A stretch of DNA of 64,000 nucleotides, from NCBI GenBank assembly GCA_963575745.1, contig CAUYUJ010003559.1:286423-350422 (forward strand), given 5' to 3'. A program made the translations under genes and the position numbers. The notes beneath the pieces were generated by a model that saw only the letters and a program-made list of their open reading frames with translations, was not told the DNA's origin and made no database searches. Below are positions 41,880 through 52,585 of this stretch, piece by piece; position 1 is the stretch's first letter; each line of letters begins with the position of its first letter. Source of the stretch: Prorocentrum cordatum. Lineage: Eukaryota > Sar > Dinophyceae > Prorocentrales > Prorocentraceae.

Positions 41880-43610
41880 GGTGACATGCAGCAGAAAACA
41901 ATACACCCTATCACCCCTTCCCCTCGCCCTCTCGCCCTCTTCCTCTCTTCTCGCACATGCACGTCCTATCCCCACTTCCCTCTTCCCCTCGCCCTCTCGC
42001 CCTCTTCCTCCCTTCTCGCCATCCACCTCGGCGCACTTCCCCCCGAGCCTCCAACCGCTCCCAGGTGGCCAAGCTCTCGCTCCCACCGCTGACTGGAGCC
42101 CGGAGTCCGCCAGGGCTGCTGGAGGACAGCGCGGCCCGCCAAGAGGATGAGGGAGACCAGGGAGGAGGGTGAGGGAGGTGACGAGGGAACGACCGCTAGC
42201 TAGCGACAGTTGCGAGGAGGAGGATGACGTGTGAGGGATGAGAGCGAGGATTGCATTCGTTTGCAAGGTCGCGAAAGTGCGAGTGAGGGCGAGTGGGATT
42301 CAGGGCTAGGGCCTAATGCCCAATAATGCCCAACCTATAGAAGCCTAGACGACCCCCCTACGGATCCCAACGGATCCTGGTACCACCAGTTGGAGCCAGA
42401 TTGGAGCCATCATGGTTGGGAACCTCTTGTAGTTTTTTTCGGGCCTCTCCAGTCCTCTTGGGCCTTCAACCCCTCGGCCGTCCTGGGGGTGGGGAGAGAG
42501 GGCGCCCCCGCCAGGACCTCGGCCAGCTGATCAACCAGCTGGTGCTCAACTGAGAGCAGCTGGCCGTCGACGGCCGCCGCTGCTCTCTTCTCCCCTTCAC
42601 GACGTCAGACCCGTCAGACGCCCTCGCACGCCCTGCGAGATCTGAAACGAAGGGGCAAGGGCAGGCCATGCGCTGTCATGCGCAGTTAGTGTGTGATATG
42701 CAGCAAAACAGCGAAACTATGTCGGAATAGCTGCACACCGTGGAAAACAGCTAAAGTGATAGAATTCCTAAAAATGGCGACCCCCCCAACTCGGGGGACT
42801 CGGGGGAAACTCGGGGACTCGGGGGTATAACGTTTCCCGGCTGGAAATGCCATTTGGGGCCCTCCAGGGCCTCCAAATCCATCGGAAATGAGCTCTAACT
42901 GAGCACGTTTAGGGCTTCTAAATGAAGACGTTTTTATCAGATCTGATTGAAAACCTAACCCAAAACGCCAAAATCTCCCGGGCAACGTTTCCCCCCGAGT
43001 TTACAACTCGGGGAAACTCGGGGAAACTCGGGGAAACTCGGGGAAACTCGGGGAATTGCTCAAAATGGCAAAAACCCTTATTTCTGACAAAAACACGACA
43101 ATATGCAATGCTACCAGACACATCGCAGCTGACACGGCCTGTGTTGGGCGTACCGCAGAACTCGGGGACTTTGGGAACACTGGAGGGGTTCGGCGCTGAA
43201 GCGATGACGATGTGGCAGGAGACGACGATGTGGGGGGCGGTAGCGTGGAGGAGGGAGATGACGGGATGAGGCAGGGCACTGGATATGGTAAGAAGGGACG
43301 AGGAAGACGACGTGGAGGAGGAGGAGAGAGAAAATGGAGGAGGTGGTCCTTGGAAACTGTCACACCAACCCACAGCAAAGCGTGTTTCGCTGCGGGAGTT
43401 GAAGGGCTTGTATTGATGTGACCTTGTTAACTCCGCCATCCCCAGGCCCCAAAGCCCCCGTCCTCCTACTCCGAGGCCTCCGCCTGTGCCGTCCCCCACT
43501 CAGTACTCCTCCATTGCTAGTTGGGCTCGAGCGGCGGCCTACGGCCTAAGGCCACCCTGCCGCGCTTCGTGCCCATTGGACCTTCGCTGCGGTGCTGAGG
43601 CGATGATCCC
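41880..43610. other. Intergenic region between transposase-like and MTase-like genes
   Basis: No gene is seen. It contains a 65-bp-spaced duplication of a CCCTCGCCCTCTCGCCCTCT unit (41917 and 41982), CTCGGGGGAA-type repeats (42785-42830), a perfect decamer array (43000-43055) and a purine-rich patch (43200-43345). An SL-like TTGGGCTCGAG lies at 43521-43531. Confidence 0.5.
43000..43055 (+). repeat. Decamer tandem repeat AAACTCGGGG, about 5 copies
   Basis: Five consecutive AAACTCGGGG units. Related, less regular ACTCGGGGG units lie 200 bp upstream. Confidence 0.9.
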
Positions 43611-43613
43611 GCG

Positions 43614-45335
43614 ATGTCAGGGAGACCACAGAAGAGAAGGGCCAACGCCAGCGCATCGATATGCGACGACGACTTCGCCTCGTGTGCCAAGCAGCCGTTC
43701 TACCACACTCGCAGGTTCAAGGTAGGACGCCCTGGCCCAGCGACCATTGAGGAGTTTGCTCGCTGGCCTGAACGTCCCTGGATGCTCATGGCAGACCTGC
43801 GCGGAGGTGCCGCTTTTGCTGACCATCTGCGCGCGCTGCTTGGACATGGCGCCATCAACACTGGCGACTATTCTGGATGCGAGATGCCGCGGGAGCTGTG
43901 TGAGCAACTATTTGCAGGGTTGCGTTACGCCTTCCCAGACGAGCCTTCGATCCATCACCTGACTTTCGAGTTCAAGAGGTCGTGCGACAATGGTAAGCTA
44001 CCTCAAAGGGCACTGCTGTGGACCGCTGCCCATCTTCATGGAGGGATCTCCTGCGTATTTGGCGACATCGAGGACACGTTGCCAGCCGTGGCCAGGGCAT
44101 ACTTAGACATGATGATGCCCACCATCGACAAAGGCTCGGACGTGGCGGACGCGAGGCTGTGCGCCGCGAAGTGCTACAAGGACATGCTCAGTTGGCTGCT
44201 GTCGAACAGGGGCTGGCTCTGGCCGAAAGGATCTACGACAAGTTGCCTGTACCATCGCCGACCCTGCCCAACGAACCCGCCGATGGAGGCCGACAACGAC
44301 CAACGGAAATTACGGGTGAACTGGGCAGGCAACACGTGCGTGGGTTGGAGCCCTGTTTCTGAAAGTACTTTGAAGGAGTTCTCCCACCCATCGGAACGTG
44401 TTAACAACGTGTGGATTGCCCAGAAGGTCAGATTCGCAGAGCTTGGCGAGGAGGACTGCTTCTTCCAGGAGTGTTCCCATCGGTATCCAGTCCAGGAAAA
44501 GCTCGCCAGTCCGATGCAGGAGTGGATCAAAGTCAGTTGGGTACAATGGGGGCCTCTTCAACAAGGTGAGCCGCACCACCGTCCAAGGGTATTCTCATTT
44601 GGGTGCTGTCGCCAGCGGTTGAAGTGGATCGGTCCAGAGAGCCACGAGGAGGTTCAGAAGGAGTTCGAGAGCATTTTCGGGGCCAGAGTCGTCGGCAGCG
44701 GCTCGATGTACATGGGCGCCAACCTTGACTACTTGAAGAAGGTCACAGCGAAGAACTTGGCGATGCGACACATTCACATTGACGACCTGAACGCAGTTCC
44801 TATCAGCGGTGATGAAGTATTCGAGTCACTGTGTCCTGGTAACCGACAGCGGTATGCGGCTTATGATGCGATCAAGCCTGGTGACTCAGACAATCAATTC
44901 CTTGCGGACCTGGACCACTGGCCGAACACGCGGTCTTCTCACGGCAGGGAGTTCCCATGCCAGCTCAAGCATGGCTGCGTCTGGTCATGGGAGTTGCAAC
45001 GTGCTGCGATTGGTCTGGAACATCTTGCAGCCCAGGGGCTCCATGTTCTTGGTGGGATGCAATCTCGTTACCGCAGCCGCATGCAGCCATTCTTCGAGAA
45101 CCTGGATGAGGCGTGCATCAAACAGTTGTCAGGCAATGGGATGTGCATCTCTGCGCTAGCTGCATGGGTGGTTTATTGCTTCAGCAACGTGGTGAGGATC
45201 GAGGGCGCCAAACTCTTCGAAGAGAACGCGCTAGCCGCAGCCGCCGCCTCGACACCCGAGGAGGCCCAGACCGCAGTGCCCGCAGCTCAGCGGTCATCAG
45301 ACATTGCTAGCGAAGAGGATCGAGATGACGTTTAG
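43614..45335 (+). CDS. C5-cytosine-methyltransferase-like protein
   Basis: A 573-residue single ORF starting ATG TCA GGG. An N-terminal half with DYSGCEMPRELCEQLF (85-100) and CVFGDIEDTLP (147-157) could form the SAM-binding part. GNTCVGWSPVS (239-249) fits motif IV, with Cys 242 in the place of the catalytic PC dipeptide. FFQECSHRYP (283-292) fits motif VI, where canonical enzymes have ENV. PHHRPRVFSFG (320-330) fits motif VIII (QxRxR). The C-terminal 200 residues are of unknown role. Diverged C5-MTase-like proteins are common in dinoflagellate and haptophyte genomes, and DNMTs carried by retroelements are known there. The ENV and PCQ changes leave activity uncertain. Confidence 0.5.
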   Translation: MSGRPQKRRANASASICDDDFASCAKQPFYHTRRFKVGRPGPATIEEFARWPERPWMLMADLRGGAAFADHLRALLGHGAINTGDYSGCEMPRELCEQLFAGLRYAFPDEPSIHHLTFEFKRSCDNGKLPQRALLWTAAHLHGGISCVFGDIEDTLPAVARAYLDMMMPTIDKGSDVADARLCAAKCYKDMLSWLLSNRGWLWPKGSTTSCLYHRRPCPTNPPMEADNDQRKLRVNWAGNTCVGWSPVSESTLKEFSHPSERVNNVWIAQKVRFAELGEEDCFFQECSHRYPVQEKLASPMQEWIKVSWVQWGPLQQGEPHHRPRVFSFGCCRQRLKWIGPESHEEVQKEFESIFGARVVGSGSMYMGANLDYLKKVTAKNLAMRHIHIDDLNAVPISGDEVFESLCPGNRQRYAAYDAIKPGDSDNQFLADLDHWPNTRSSHGREFPCQLKHGCVWSWELQRAAIGLEHLAAQGLHVLGGMQSRYRSRMQPFFENLDEACIKQLSGNGMCISALAAWVVYCFSNVVRIEGAKLFEENALAAAAASTPEEAQTAVPAAQRSSDIASEEDRDDV

Positions 45336-45723
45336 CGCCAGAGAAAAAATACAAAACATAATGGCCCTCGAAACCCACACACTTGTTCGAAGTTCAGAGC
45401 TCGATCAGACCTGCGATGCGATTCCCCGGTGCTGCCAGCTGCCAGATAGATCGACCTTCAGGGACGGGGAGTACAGAGATCCTGCCTCCTGCGGCTCGTC
45501 GTCCCAGGAATCCCCCCTTCCTCCTCCCCTCTCCCCCTGCAACTAAACTCACAGAGCCGCAGCTCGCAGCTTGAGATTTCTCTCCGTGGTGACTTCACTT
45601 GTCGTCACGACAGCACTCGCGACCAATCCAGGTGCAAACATTTGGGCTCAAACTCGCTTTGCAGTTCGACCCCACGAGCCCACGAGTATCGAACCGACAT
45701 CTGCAGTGCCAACAGCTAGCAGC

Positions 45724-46434
45724 ATGGACCGTGGGTACGATCAGACGTACAAGCAGCAGGTCGGAACTGACCAATTCCGCCTCCAGACATCGCAGAAAAT
45801 TCTGCGGGCCACCACGGACGTGTTCTACGACGTATCGGATCGAGTTGAGGACGGGCTCGCGCAGTTGAGGAAGCTCCAGGCCGCGCTCAAGATGTCCATT
45901 GTTCGTTGCGAGGCCCAGGCTTGTGCCAGGACGGATCATCAGCTGGCGCAGAGCACCAACGTGATGGCGATGAAATGCCAGCTCGAGGAGATCGGCAAGG
46001 TGATCACGCACCTGATGTACGCCACCGCACTCATGGACGACGGCAACCCCTCGATCGTCGGGCCCTTCGGCATGGAGCGTGACTTCTCGCTGCCGCAGGA
46101 GGACGAGCATGACTTCACTAAGCGTAAGTCACCACCACCGCCTGCGCTTCACTGGTGGGACAAAGATGACGAGAAGACGTGGGTCCCGTACGGCTGGCAG
46201 ATCAAGGACAATAAGGGCTGGATCGACTATACGACAGCGGCGACCAAGCCACAGCACGGGCTTGAGCCGACCATCCCATGGGACCCGAACAACCCAGAGA
46301 GCTGGGTCCCCTACGGCTGGAAGGTGAAGGACGAATCCAAGTGGAAAGACTTCTCTTCCCAGCGATCCGCGGATGAGTTCTGCCTCGTGGAGTCTCCAGT
46401 GGCTTCGCCGAACAGCACCCTCGAGGCGGACTGA
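45724..46434 (+). CDS. Small protein with duplicated WVPYGW motif
   Basis: The frame is open from 45571, but the first ATG is at 45724, giving 236 residues; the codons upstream encode a hydrophobic stretch without ATG. An SL-like CATTTGGGCTCAA lies at 45639-45652, 72 nt before the ATG, which favours this start. The first half is helical (LQTSQKILRATTDVFYDVSD, then a Cys-containing helix). The second half has two tandem copies of W..D..KTWVPYGWQIKD..GWIDY and W....PESWVPYGWKVKD..KWKDF. Family unknown. Neighbours on both sides are on the same strand. Confidence 0.5.
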   Translation: MDRGYDQTYKQQVGTDQFRLQTSQKILRATTDVFYDVSDRVEDGLAQLRKLQAALKMSIVRCEAQACARTDHQLAQSTNVMAMKCQLEEIGKVITHLMYATALMDDGNPSIVGPFGMERDFSLPQEDEHDFTKRKSPPPPALHWWDKDDEKTWVPYGWQIKDNKGWIDYTTAATKPQHGLEPTIPWDPNNPESWVPYGWKVKDESKWKDFSSQRSADEFCLVESPVASPNSTLEAD

Positions 46435-46960
46435 GCTCCACGAGCAGCAGTGCAGCACTCTCACGCGACGATGACCGTCGACCATGCAGTGATCGCGAGG
46501 GGCAGTGCACTCGCAATCTGTAAACTTTGAGCCACGCGTGGCTCACGAGGCTCCAGAGCTTTGGTGGGCCTCCCGCAATCTGCAAAACAATATCGGTTGA
46601 GACAACATTCGCCCGTGGCCCCATCGAAAGCTCAGACTTGTGATTATGTCTTGACTCCTCTGAGACCCCCTCCTGGTTCCAGGTCCCCGCCTAAGTCACC
46701 CAGGGCCCACGCAGCTAGAGCCTGACGAGGGCAGGGGATGAGCCTCGGATGAGCCTCGATGAGCAACGGCGGCGCTAGCCAGAGCCAGAGTCTGAATGGG
46801 CGTTCTGTCGCAGAATGGGGAAGAGGGGGGAGAGGAATGTCCAGGGATTCTGAGGCTTCTCTCCAAGACTCTCGTCAATTAGGACCACTCTCAGTGCTCA
46901 GTGGCTGTCTGTTTTACAGTGTCTGCAGGGGGTCATATGGTCATATCAATGGTCACTGTG
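46435..46960. other. Intergenic spacer, no gene
   Basis: About 525 bp of mixed sequence without ORFs or repeats of note. It ends with a GGTCATATGGTCATATCAATGG duplication of GGTCATAT just before the SL relic. Confidence 0.5.
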
Positions 46961-46981
46961 GCGTAGCCGTTTTGGCTCAAG
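46961..46981 (+). other. Genomic spliced-leader (DinoSL) relic upstream of a gene
   Basis: 19 of 21 positions match the DinoSL consensus, including the run TTTTGGCTCAAG. The differences are C-to-G at position 1 and A-to-G at position 9. It is 70 nt upstream of ATG 47051, the distance of a normal 5' UTR, and shares the A-to-G change and a following TAC with the relic at LINE-A. This suggests that the downstream gene descends from a reverse-transcribed, trans-spliced mRNA. An SL RNA gene is less likely because no small-RNA context is seen. Confidence 0.75.
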
Positions 46982-47050
46982 TACTGTTTTCGGCACTTCC
47001 CTCTGCGCGCCCGACCCGAACGCTGCTGCTTCCCGGCTGGCGCAGACACC

Positions 47051-49879
47051 ATGGACGAAGAGGAGGTGACGTTTGGCGGGGATGCATCAGAGCAGCCATC
47101 GCTGTCAGAGTCGCAGCACGCTGGTGCGGGTCAGGAAGTTCAACTAGGACGCGGCCGCGGCCGCGGCCGCGGCCGCGGCCGCGGCGGACGGAAAGCAGCT
47201 GCTTCTTCCACCTCGGACACGGTGAAGGCGTGCATCTGTTGCCCGCTGGATCGCCTGGGGGAGCGCTACAAGTTCTGCGATATCCACAAGCGTTACTACG
47301 ACACGCTGGAGTGGAAGATGGCGAGAGCCAAGACGGCGACAGATGAGTCCAAGGCAGAGTGGGAGGAGCGAGCGGAGTTGAAACGTATCGTTCCTACGTT
47401 GGCCGCCGTCGGGACCTGGGCCGAATGTTTGAATGTTCGAAAATGGCTTCGTTTGTGGACTGGTGCCCAGGGCCACGCGCAGTGTTTAGATTCTGCTTGC
47501 TCTCCCGCCGCAGGAGGCCAAGAAGGACGACACCTCCCTGGCTGAGAAGATCAACGCGTTTGCTGAGGCGTCGGGGCAAATATTCGGATTGCGCAAGGGC
47601 TCTCACAAGGGACTTGGTAGCACACCAATGTGTGCAATCTGTACTGTTGTGTACCGTGTTCTCTGGACTGGTCCTGGACTGAACTGTTGGTGTTTTCGGC
47701 TTTTCGACCGACCGAAAATCGACCCCAGAGAGCCCTGGGCGCAATCCGAACCCTTGCCTGCGGAGCTGCGAAGGCGAACCCTTCTGATAAGAAGTACGCC
47801 AGGAAGAACATCATTCAATCAAGCCAGTTTCAGAAATCGCACAAGTCCGACACGTTCACCACCGACAGAGACGTCGACAAACCAATGACCCGGCAAGCCT
47901 TCCATTGCCACTGTATGACCGTGCTGGGCCTCACTGAGAGTGAGGAGACAGAGTGGTGGGAGGAGCTGGACTCGAACCCCAGGGTGGACAGGGACAACAA
48001 GGGTTTCAAAGGTCGAAAGCAGCTCTGGATTCCCGTCGGTCCTGAGCGCGAGCGGGGGAGCCGCAGGAGCATCGAGAACGCCTTCGTGGAGAAGGGCGCG
48101 GAGCAGAAGAACATGTCCGAGGGCGAGGCCGACTCGATCAAGGAGTTCGTCCAGGAGTCGACTGCTTCGACTGCTGACGGGTTCTTCACGAACAAGTTGG
48201 AGCTGCAAAGGGTGATGAAGAGAAAAGATGTCCTCGAACAAACGTCTGGTGGCAAGAAAGACTCACCGCGAGATCCTGGATCAAGTTCTGGGAAGAAGAG
48301 GCGAACCATCAAGTCCTACGTGATCGAGCGCGACATCCCGAAGGTCCACGGCACCATGACGACAGACCTCGTGAAGATCGACAACATGTTCTCATCGAAC
48401 AAGGCCAAGGTGGAGCAGATCATGAACATATTGAAGGCCATCCCCGTGACGGAGACGAACGACGACAAGCCACTGTTGTCATACATCAGGAGTCTCCAGT
48501 CTCGTTGGCAGCTCGCTCTCAAATGGAAGGGCCTGCACAAGGTCGTCAAGCTGTTCAACCTCGGCGCGGACGATGGCAATTCCGCTGCGACATCGCCTGG
48601 ATGCGCGTCTGCTGCCTCGACTCCTGGCGGATGTTCGCCTGCGATCCTGTCAGACACTGAGATGGTGGAGATATCGTTGAAGGATCTCGCCGAGAGGGAG
48701 AAGGCCAGGAAACCGTTCGGAGGCGACCCGGCGAACATCAAGTCGCGCATCGAGATGCAGACCATGCAGGAGGAGGGCATCTGGGAAGTCAACACGTCCG
48801 ATGAGCTCGGCTACTTCATGGAGACATGGGAGCAGTGCATCTCCATCGCCACCGAGCTGATTGGATCTGTCAAGACTACATGCGGGTATATCGAATCTCA
48901 TGTGACACAGAAGAGGAAACGAGTTGAACGCGAGAGGAAGGATCAGGAGAAGAAGGCCCAGCAGTTGGCCCTCCAGAAAGTCAGAGAGGAGGCGGCGCAG
49001 GCGGCAGCTGCGATCAGGGCCAAGGCCAAGCAACCACTTCAAGATGAAGTTCAGACGAGAAGGCCGATCTTCGAGGCTACGTGGGCTGATGTGAAACGTG
49101 TGGATATCATCGCCGAGGTGCCTGACTGCGACTCTGAGACATGGAACTCGCCCTTCCTGGTGCAGGAGTCCGACAACATCACGCTCCTCGTCGGCAACAG
49201 TGGCCTTCAGAAGGAGCTGGCCTCGTGGGCGACGGCTTTCAGGAACGCCGTGGAAGAGAGAGGCCAGAAGCAACTCGTTGGTCTAGGGAAGGCGGCGGGC
49301 AACGGCTTGACTGAGGTTCAGGCTTTCTTCGACACGTGGAAGCCGCCTACGATCGACATCAGCTCTGTGGACGGCGGCTCCGCGTTCATGAACTCTGTTT
49401 GGAAGCTGGGGTACAAGGAGACGATGATGTGGTCGGGCTTCACGCCGAACTGCGTCGCCATGGAAAGGCTTCTCGCTGCTGGCAAGGTTCACAGTCTCCT
49501 GATTGATACCAAGGCGCTCTTCGAGGCCCTCAGCAGTGAGACTTGCCCTGATATCCTCAAGAAGATCGCGACACCAGCCGACCCGTCATCTACCATCGAG
49601 GCGATCACCACCCTCGACGACAGCGGCTTGAAGGAGATTGTCGCGTCGGGAATCCCCATCGTCAAAGCGACGCAGACGGCCAAGAGCCTACTGTACGTCC
49701 CAGTTGGCTGGATCGTTGTGGAGATGTGCGAGAAAGGCGAACAGCTGAACTACGGGATCCGCAAGAGCACAGTGGCGGCGGGTGACGTCGCGAAGGAGCG
49801 GTACGTTGCCGTCACTAAGCTGTTCGAGCTTATGAAAAAGGACACCTCGAGGATGAACGCCATCCTCGATCTTATGTAG
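47051..49879 (+). CDS. Multi-exon gene, unknown function, zinc-finger-like N-terminus
   Basis: The first exon starts ATG GAC GAA GAG (47051). It has an acidic start, a GRGRGRGRGR stretch from a (GGCCGC)n tract, and CICCPLDRLGERYKFCDIH, a possible zinc site, and it reads sensibly to about 47400. A short exon near 47513-47585 reads EAKKDDTSLAEKINAFAEAS. The last, long exon starts near 47770 (NPSDKKYARKNIIQSSQFQK) and ends at TAG 49879. It holds a WWEELDSNPRVDRDNKG segment, a long Lys/Glu/Ala coiled coil (KRKRVERERKDQEKKAQQLA) and a globular C-terminus. Intron edges are inferred only from where the text stops looking like protein. Expression in dinoflagellates would be by trans-splicing. Confidence 0.5.
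47150..47190 (+). repeat. (GGCCGC)n hexanucleotide repeat in coding sequence
   Basis: Six to seven perfect GGCCGC units encode Gly-Arg repeats in the first exon of the gene at 47051. Gly-Arg runs often bind RNA. Length polymorphism is expected. Confidence 0.85.
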
Positions 49880-50515
49880 AGCTGGCCGCGACGGCCGGCG
49901 GCCGTGCGGCCTCGGAGGAGGAGGAGGTGGTTACAGAGAAGGAGATGAGGGGGTGGAGGGAACGAGGAGGCAGGAGGAGGAAGTGGAAGACAGCTCGACT
50001 GTTTTCTTTTGCCACAGGCCGCTGCTGCTCCTTTCTGCGCCAGTGGGGCTGGCGCAAGCACCCAGCGTGAAGCGTGAAGGGCGCAGGAGCGTAGGTGAGT
50101 TGAAAATGATGTTTGTGAGGGGCGGGGTGGGAGGGGAGGGCCAAAAAGAACATGGAGTAACATGATTGCCGATGAGGAAGAAATAGGAGGAGCAAAACGG
50201 AACGATAAGGTGTTTGTTGGCACTTCAGGGCGCTCGCGATAGTTTCAGTGTTATTATTTGAATTATCATATGATTTCCTGTTCCCTGGTGGGTGAAAGTG
50301 CACGTGTGAGCTTAATGCGCGTAGTCGCGCCCCGTGGCTGTTGAGCGCGCAAGAACCACCTTATTACAAGGGCCCCACGGGCCAACGTGCAACTTGCCAT
50401 CTTGGAGCGTCGGAAGGTCAAAAACGCGAGAAACCAAAAAACAGTGAAAAAACAATGACACCAATGATTTGGGCCTCTTCGGGCTCTCTCGGGATGCTTC
50501 TCGGAACTCTCTTTT
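49880..50515. other. 3' flank of the unknown gene; ends in a satellite fragment
   Basis: GGAGGAGG-rich sequence at 49912-49985, mixed sequence to 50390, then one repeat-B unit (50390-50515) with GGAGCGTCGGAAGGTCAAAA and TGATTTGGGCCTCTTCGGG. No gene. Confidence 0.55.
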
Positions 50516-50517
50516 GG

Positions 50518-50858
50518 CGCGCGCTTAGGTTCTAGTCGCAGATGAGCCACGGGTGCCGCTGTAAGCCACGCTGTGGTCACAACGACGATTTCCAGCGTTC
50601 TCGGGCCCATGCCATCGACGCAAAGAAAGGCGTAGTCAGAACGCCCTCGCTCTACCGGGGCCGCCCTTGAGGGGTGGGATGGGAAAGCAACTTGTGAAAT
50701 GATAGGGTATAGCGATGCCCCGCTCGCTCGGGTGGGGCCTGTCTGGCGCTCTGGCGGGGCCGTCCCAGGAGAGGGAGGAGCACGAAAGCTGAGGGGTGAG
50801 GGGAGGAAGTGGAGAGAGGATGGAATGGATGCACGGGGAGGGGGCGGGAGGGAAGGAA
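50518..50858 (+). repeat. Dispersed repeat A, right copy
   Basis: Second copy of 34643-34979, same orientation. It carries a small insertion (CCCATG near 50606) and a 4-bp deletion in GGAGAGGAGGGAGG. Unlike the left copy it is not followed by repeat B but by an unrelated 2.4-kb segment. Confidence 0.85.
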
Positions 50859-50945
50859 GAGACTCTAACCCATCATCGTCATCTCCTCGTTTCACAACAT
50901 GTGCACATCTACTCTCGAGCTCATCAAGTCGGGAGTGCTCGGGGC

Positions 50946-51872
50946 ATGCACTGTCAGTGGACTGCCGGAGGACAGGGCAATGGCAAGGGCAAGCCGCGCG
51001 TGCATGCGCCTCGCTACCAACATCCGCATTCCTCGGGCAGAGCCAGTGGCATTGCAGGCCTGACAGACACGGTCTCGTCGGGCATGGAGCAGGTGAAGGC
51101 CTCAGGGCAGATGGCAGCCATTGGAGCGGCCCTGAACAACAATACCGCATCGGGCCAGCCCATCGCCGCGCAACCACAGCCGCAAGAACCTCCATCGAGC
51201 AGCCCTGCCGTGGAGCTTGCCAGTGCCCTGATGGCCGTATTGCAGAAAGGCCAGAAACGGAAAGCTATTCCAGACAGCAGGGTGACGCACTCGGTCAACA
51301 AGCTCTCGGAGGTGACCGGGCAAGTGGAAGCAGCGCAATCGTTCGAGGCACAACTTGAGAGCAGCAGTGCGTTCAAGCGACTCCGGGCTGACCTGACAGC
51401 CATGGGCTCCGAGGTGGCATCGCAAAAAAGAGAAATCCACGTCATCAAGAGCACCGTAGACAGCACCGCCCGGGACGACATCGGCGGCATGAGGTCCATG
51501 CTTGCCCAAAGCTTGGGGCGCCAACAACAAACGCCAGATGAGGAAGACTCGCCGTTCTTCTGCGCCACCGTCACTGTTGAGACGCACGACCGTTTCATCC
51601 GCTGCTTCGGTATCAGCACGGCCCGCTGAGATATGAAACAGCTCAAGACAGATGTCCAGGGCAAGAGCTTCGGCTGCGCCGAGAGGTGGTTGCGTGCTGG
51701 AGGGTGTAAGTCAGTGGCCCAGTGGGGAGAGAAGATCACGAAGCTGCCGGGAGGAGACGATATTGACAAGCAGGCGATGCTTGCCGACAAGGTGGCGATT
51801 GGCAATTACCTTTTCTCACACCTGCAGGCCAGGGGGGAGATGTCGCCGAACGAGCTCCAACCGCACCCATGA
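50946..51872 (+). pseudogene. Gene-like frame with one in-frame TGA
   Basis: From ATG 50946 the text reads MHCQWTAGGQGNGKGKPRVH, then Gln/Pro/Ser-rich linker, then helices (VELASALMAVLQKGQKRKA; SEVASQKREIHVIKSTVDS). It stops at TGA 51627-51629, and the same frame continues two codons later with MKQLKTDVQGKSFGCAERWL to a second stop at 51872. Text quality is equal on both sides, so a single TGA appears to interrupt a protein of about 308 residues. A nonsense mutation is the simplest cause; a missed short intron is possible. Two separate ORFs would be 227 and 79 residues. Function unknown. Confidence 0.4.
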
Positions 51873-52434
51873 AGCATCGCAGTGAAAGTGGATACCAGCG
51901 CTACGGCAAGCGCAATCCAACGCCACGTGGCCGGGAGTGTTAGCATCTGTGGGTGTGTCAGATTAGCTCTCCTATTCAGTGTGGACTAGGTTTTCGTGTA
52001 ATTTCTCATCCTGGCAGTTGCCACCCGGAATAACATCGAGACTAACGCCGCCATCGTCAGAGACCGGCTCGACGGTATCCTACCATCTTATGCAGCGCGC
52101 AAGATGCTCAATTGGTGGTGGGGGTGTGGCTGGTTTGGCGCGGCTGGCGCCTCCAATGCATTAAAAGCTGATGTCTCCAGCAACTTGGGAGAAGGAGGAG
52201 AACCCGGTTTACAGCCTGATTCGTTTGGACCCTTCCCACACTCTCCACTCCCATCTTTCACGCCTCAGTCTGAAATCTCCCACCACCTCATCAGCTTCGG
52301 CATCACTGCGCTGATTGGGTGGGTACGCAGACGATGAAAAGCCAGCGTGTTCATGGAGATCTTGGTGCACCACAGTTTGGGTGACCCAAAAGGGGGTCCA
52401 GCTGAAAGGGGGTGGTGCGATAGATTGCGGGCAA

Positions 52435-52585
52435 CTGCATTGCAAAGGTATTGCGCTGGATAATTGTGTTGCAATACAAGTAATGTATTGCACGCGAAAA
52501 TCCAGCAATACATTTGCGCCTCGGAATGGATTGCACGCCCCAATGTATTGCAACCCCACAAATCTATTGTACCGGATCTATTGCA
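52435..52585. repeat. TATTGCA / TGCAATA repeat cluster
   Basis: About ten ATTGCA, TATTGC or TGCAATA elements in 150 bp, separated by GC-containing spacers. Similar in kind to the cluster at 33630-33835. Confidence 0.6.
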
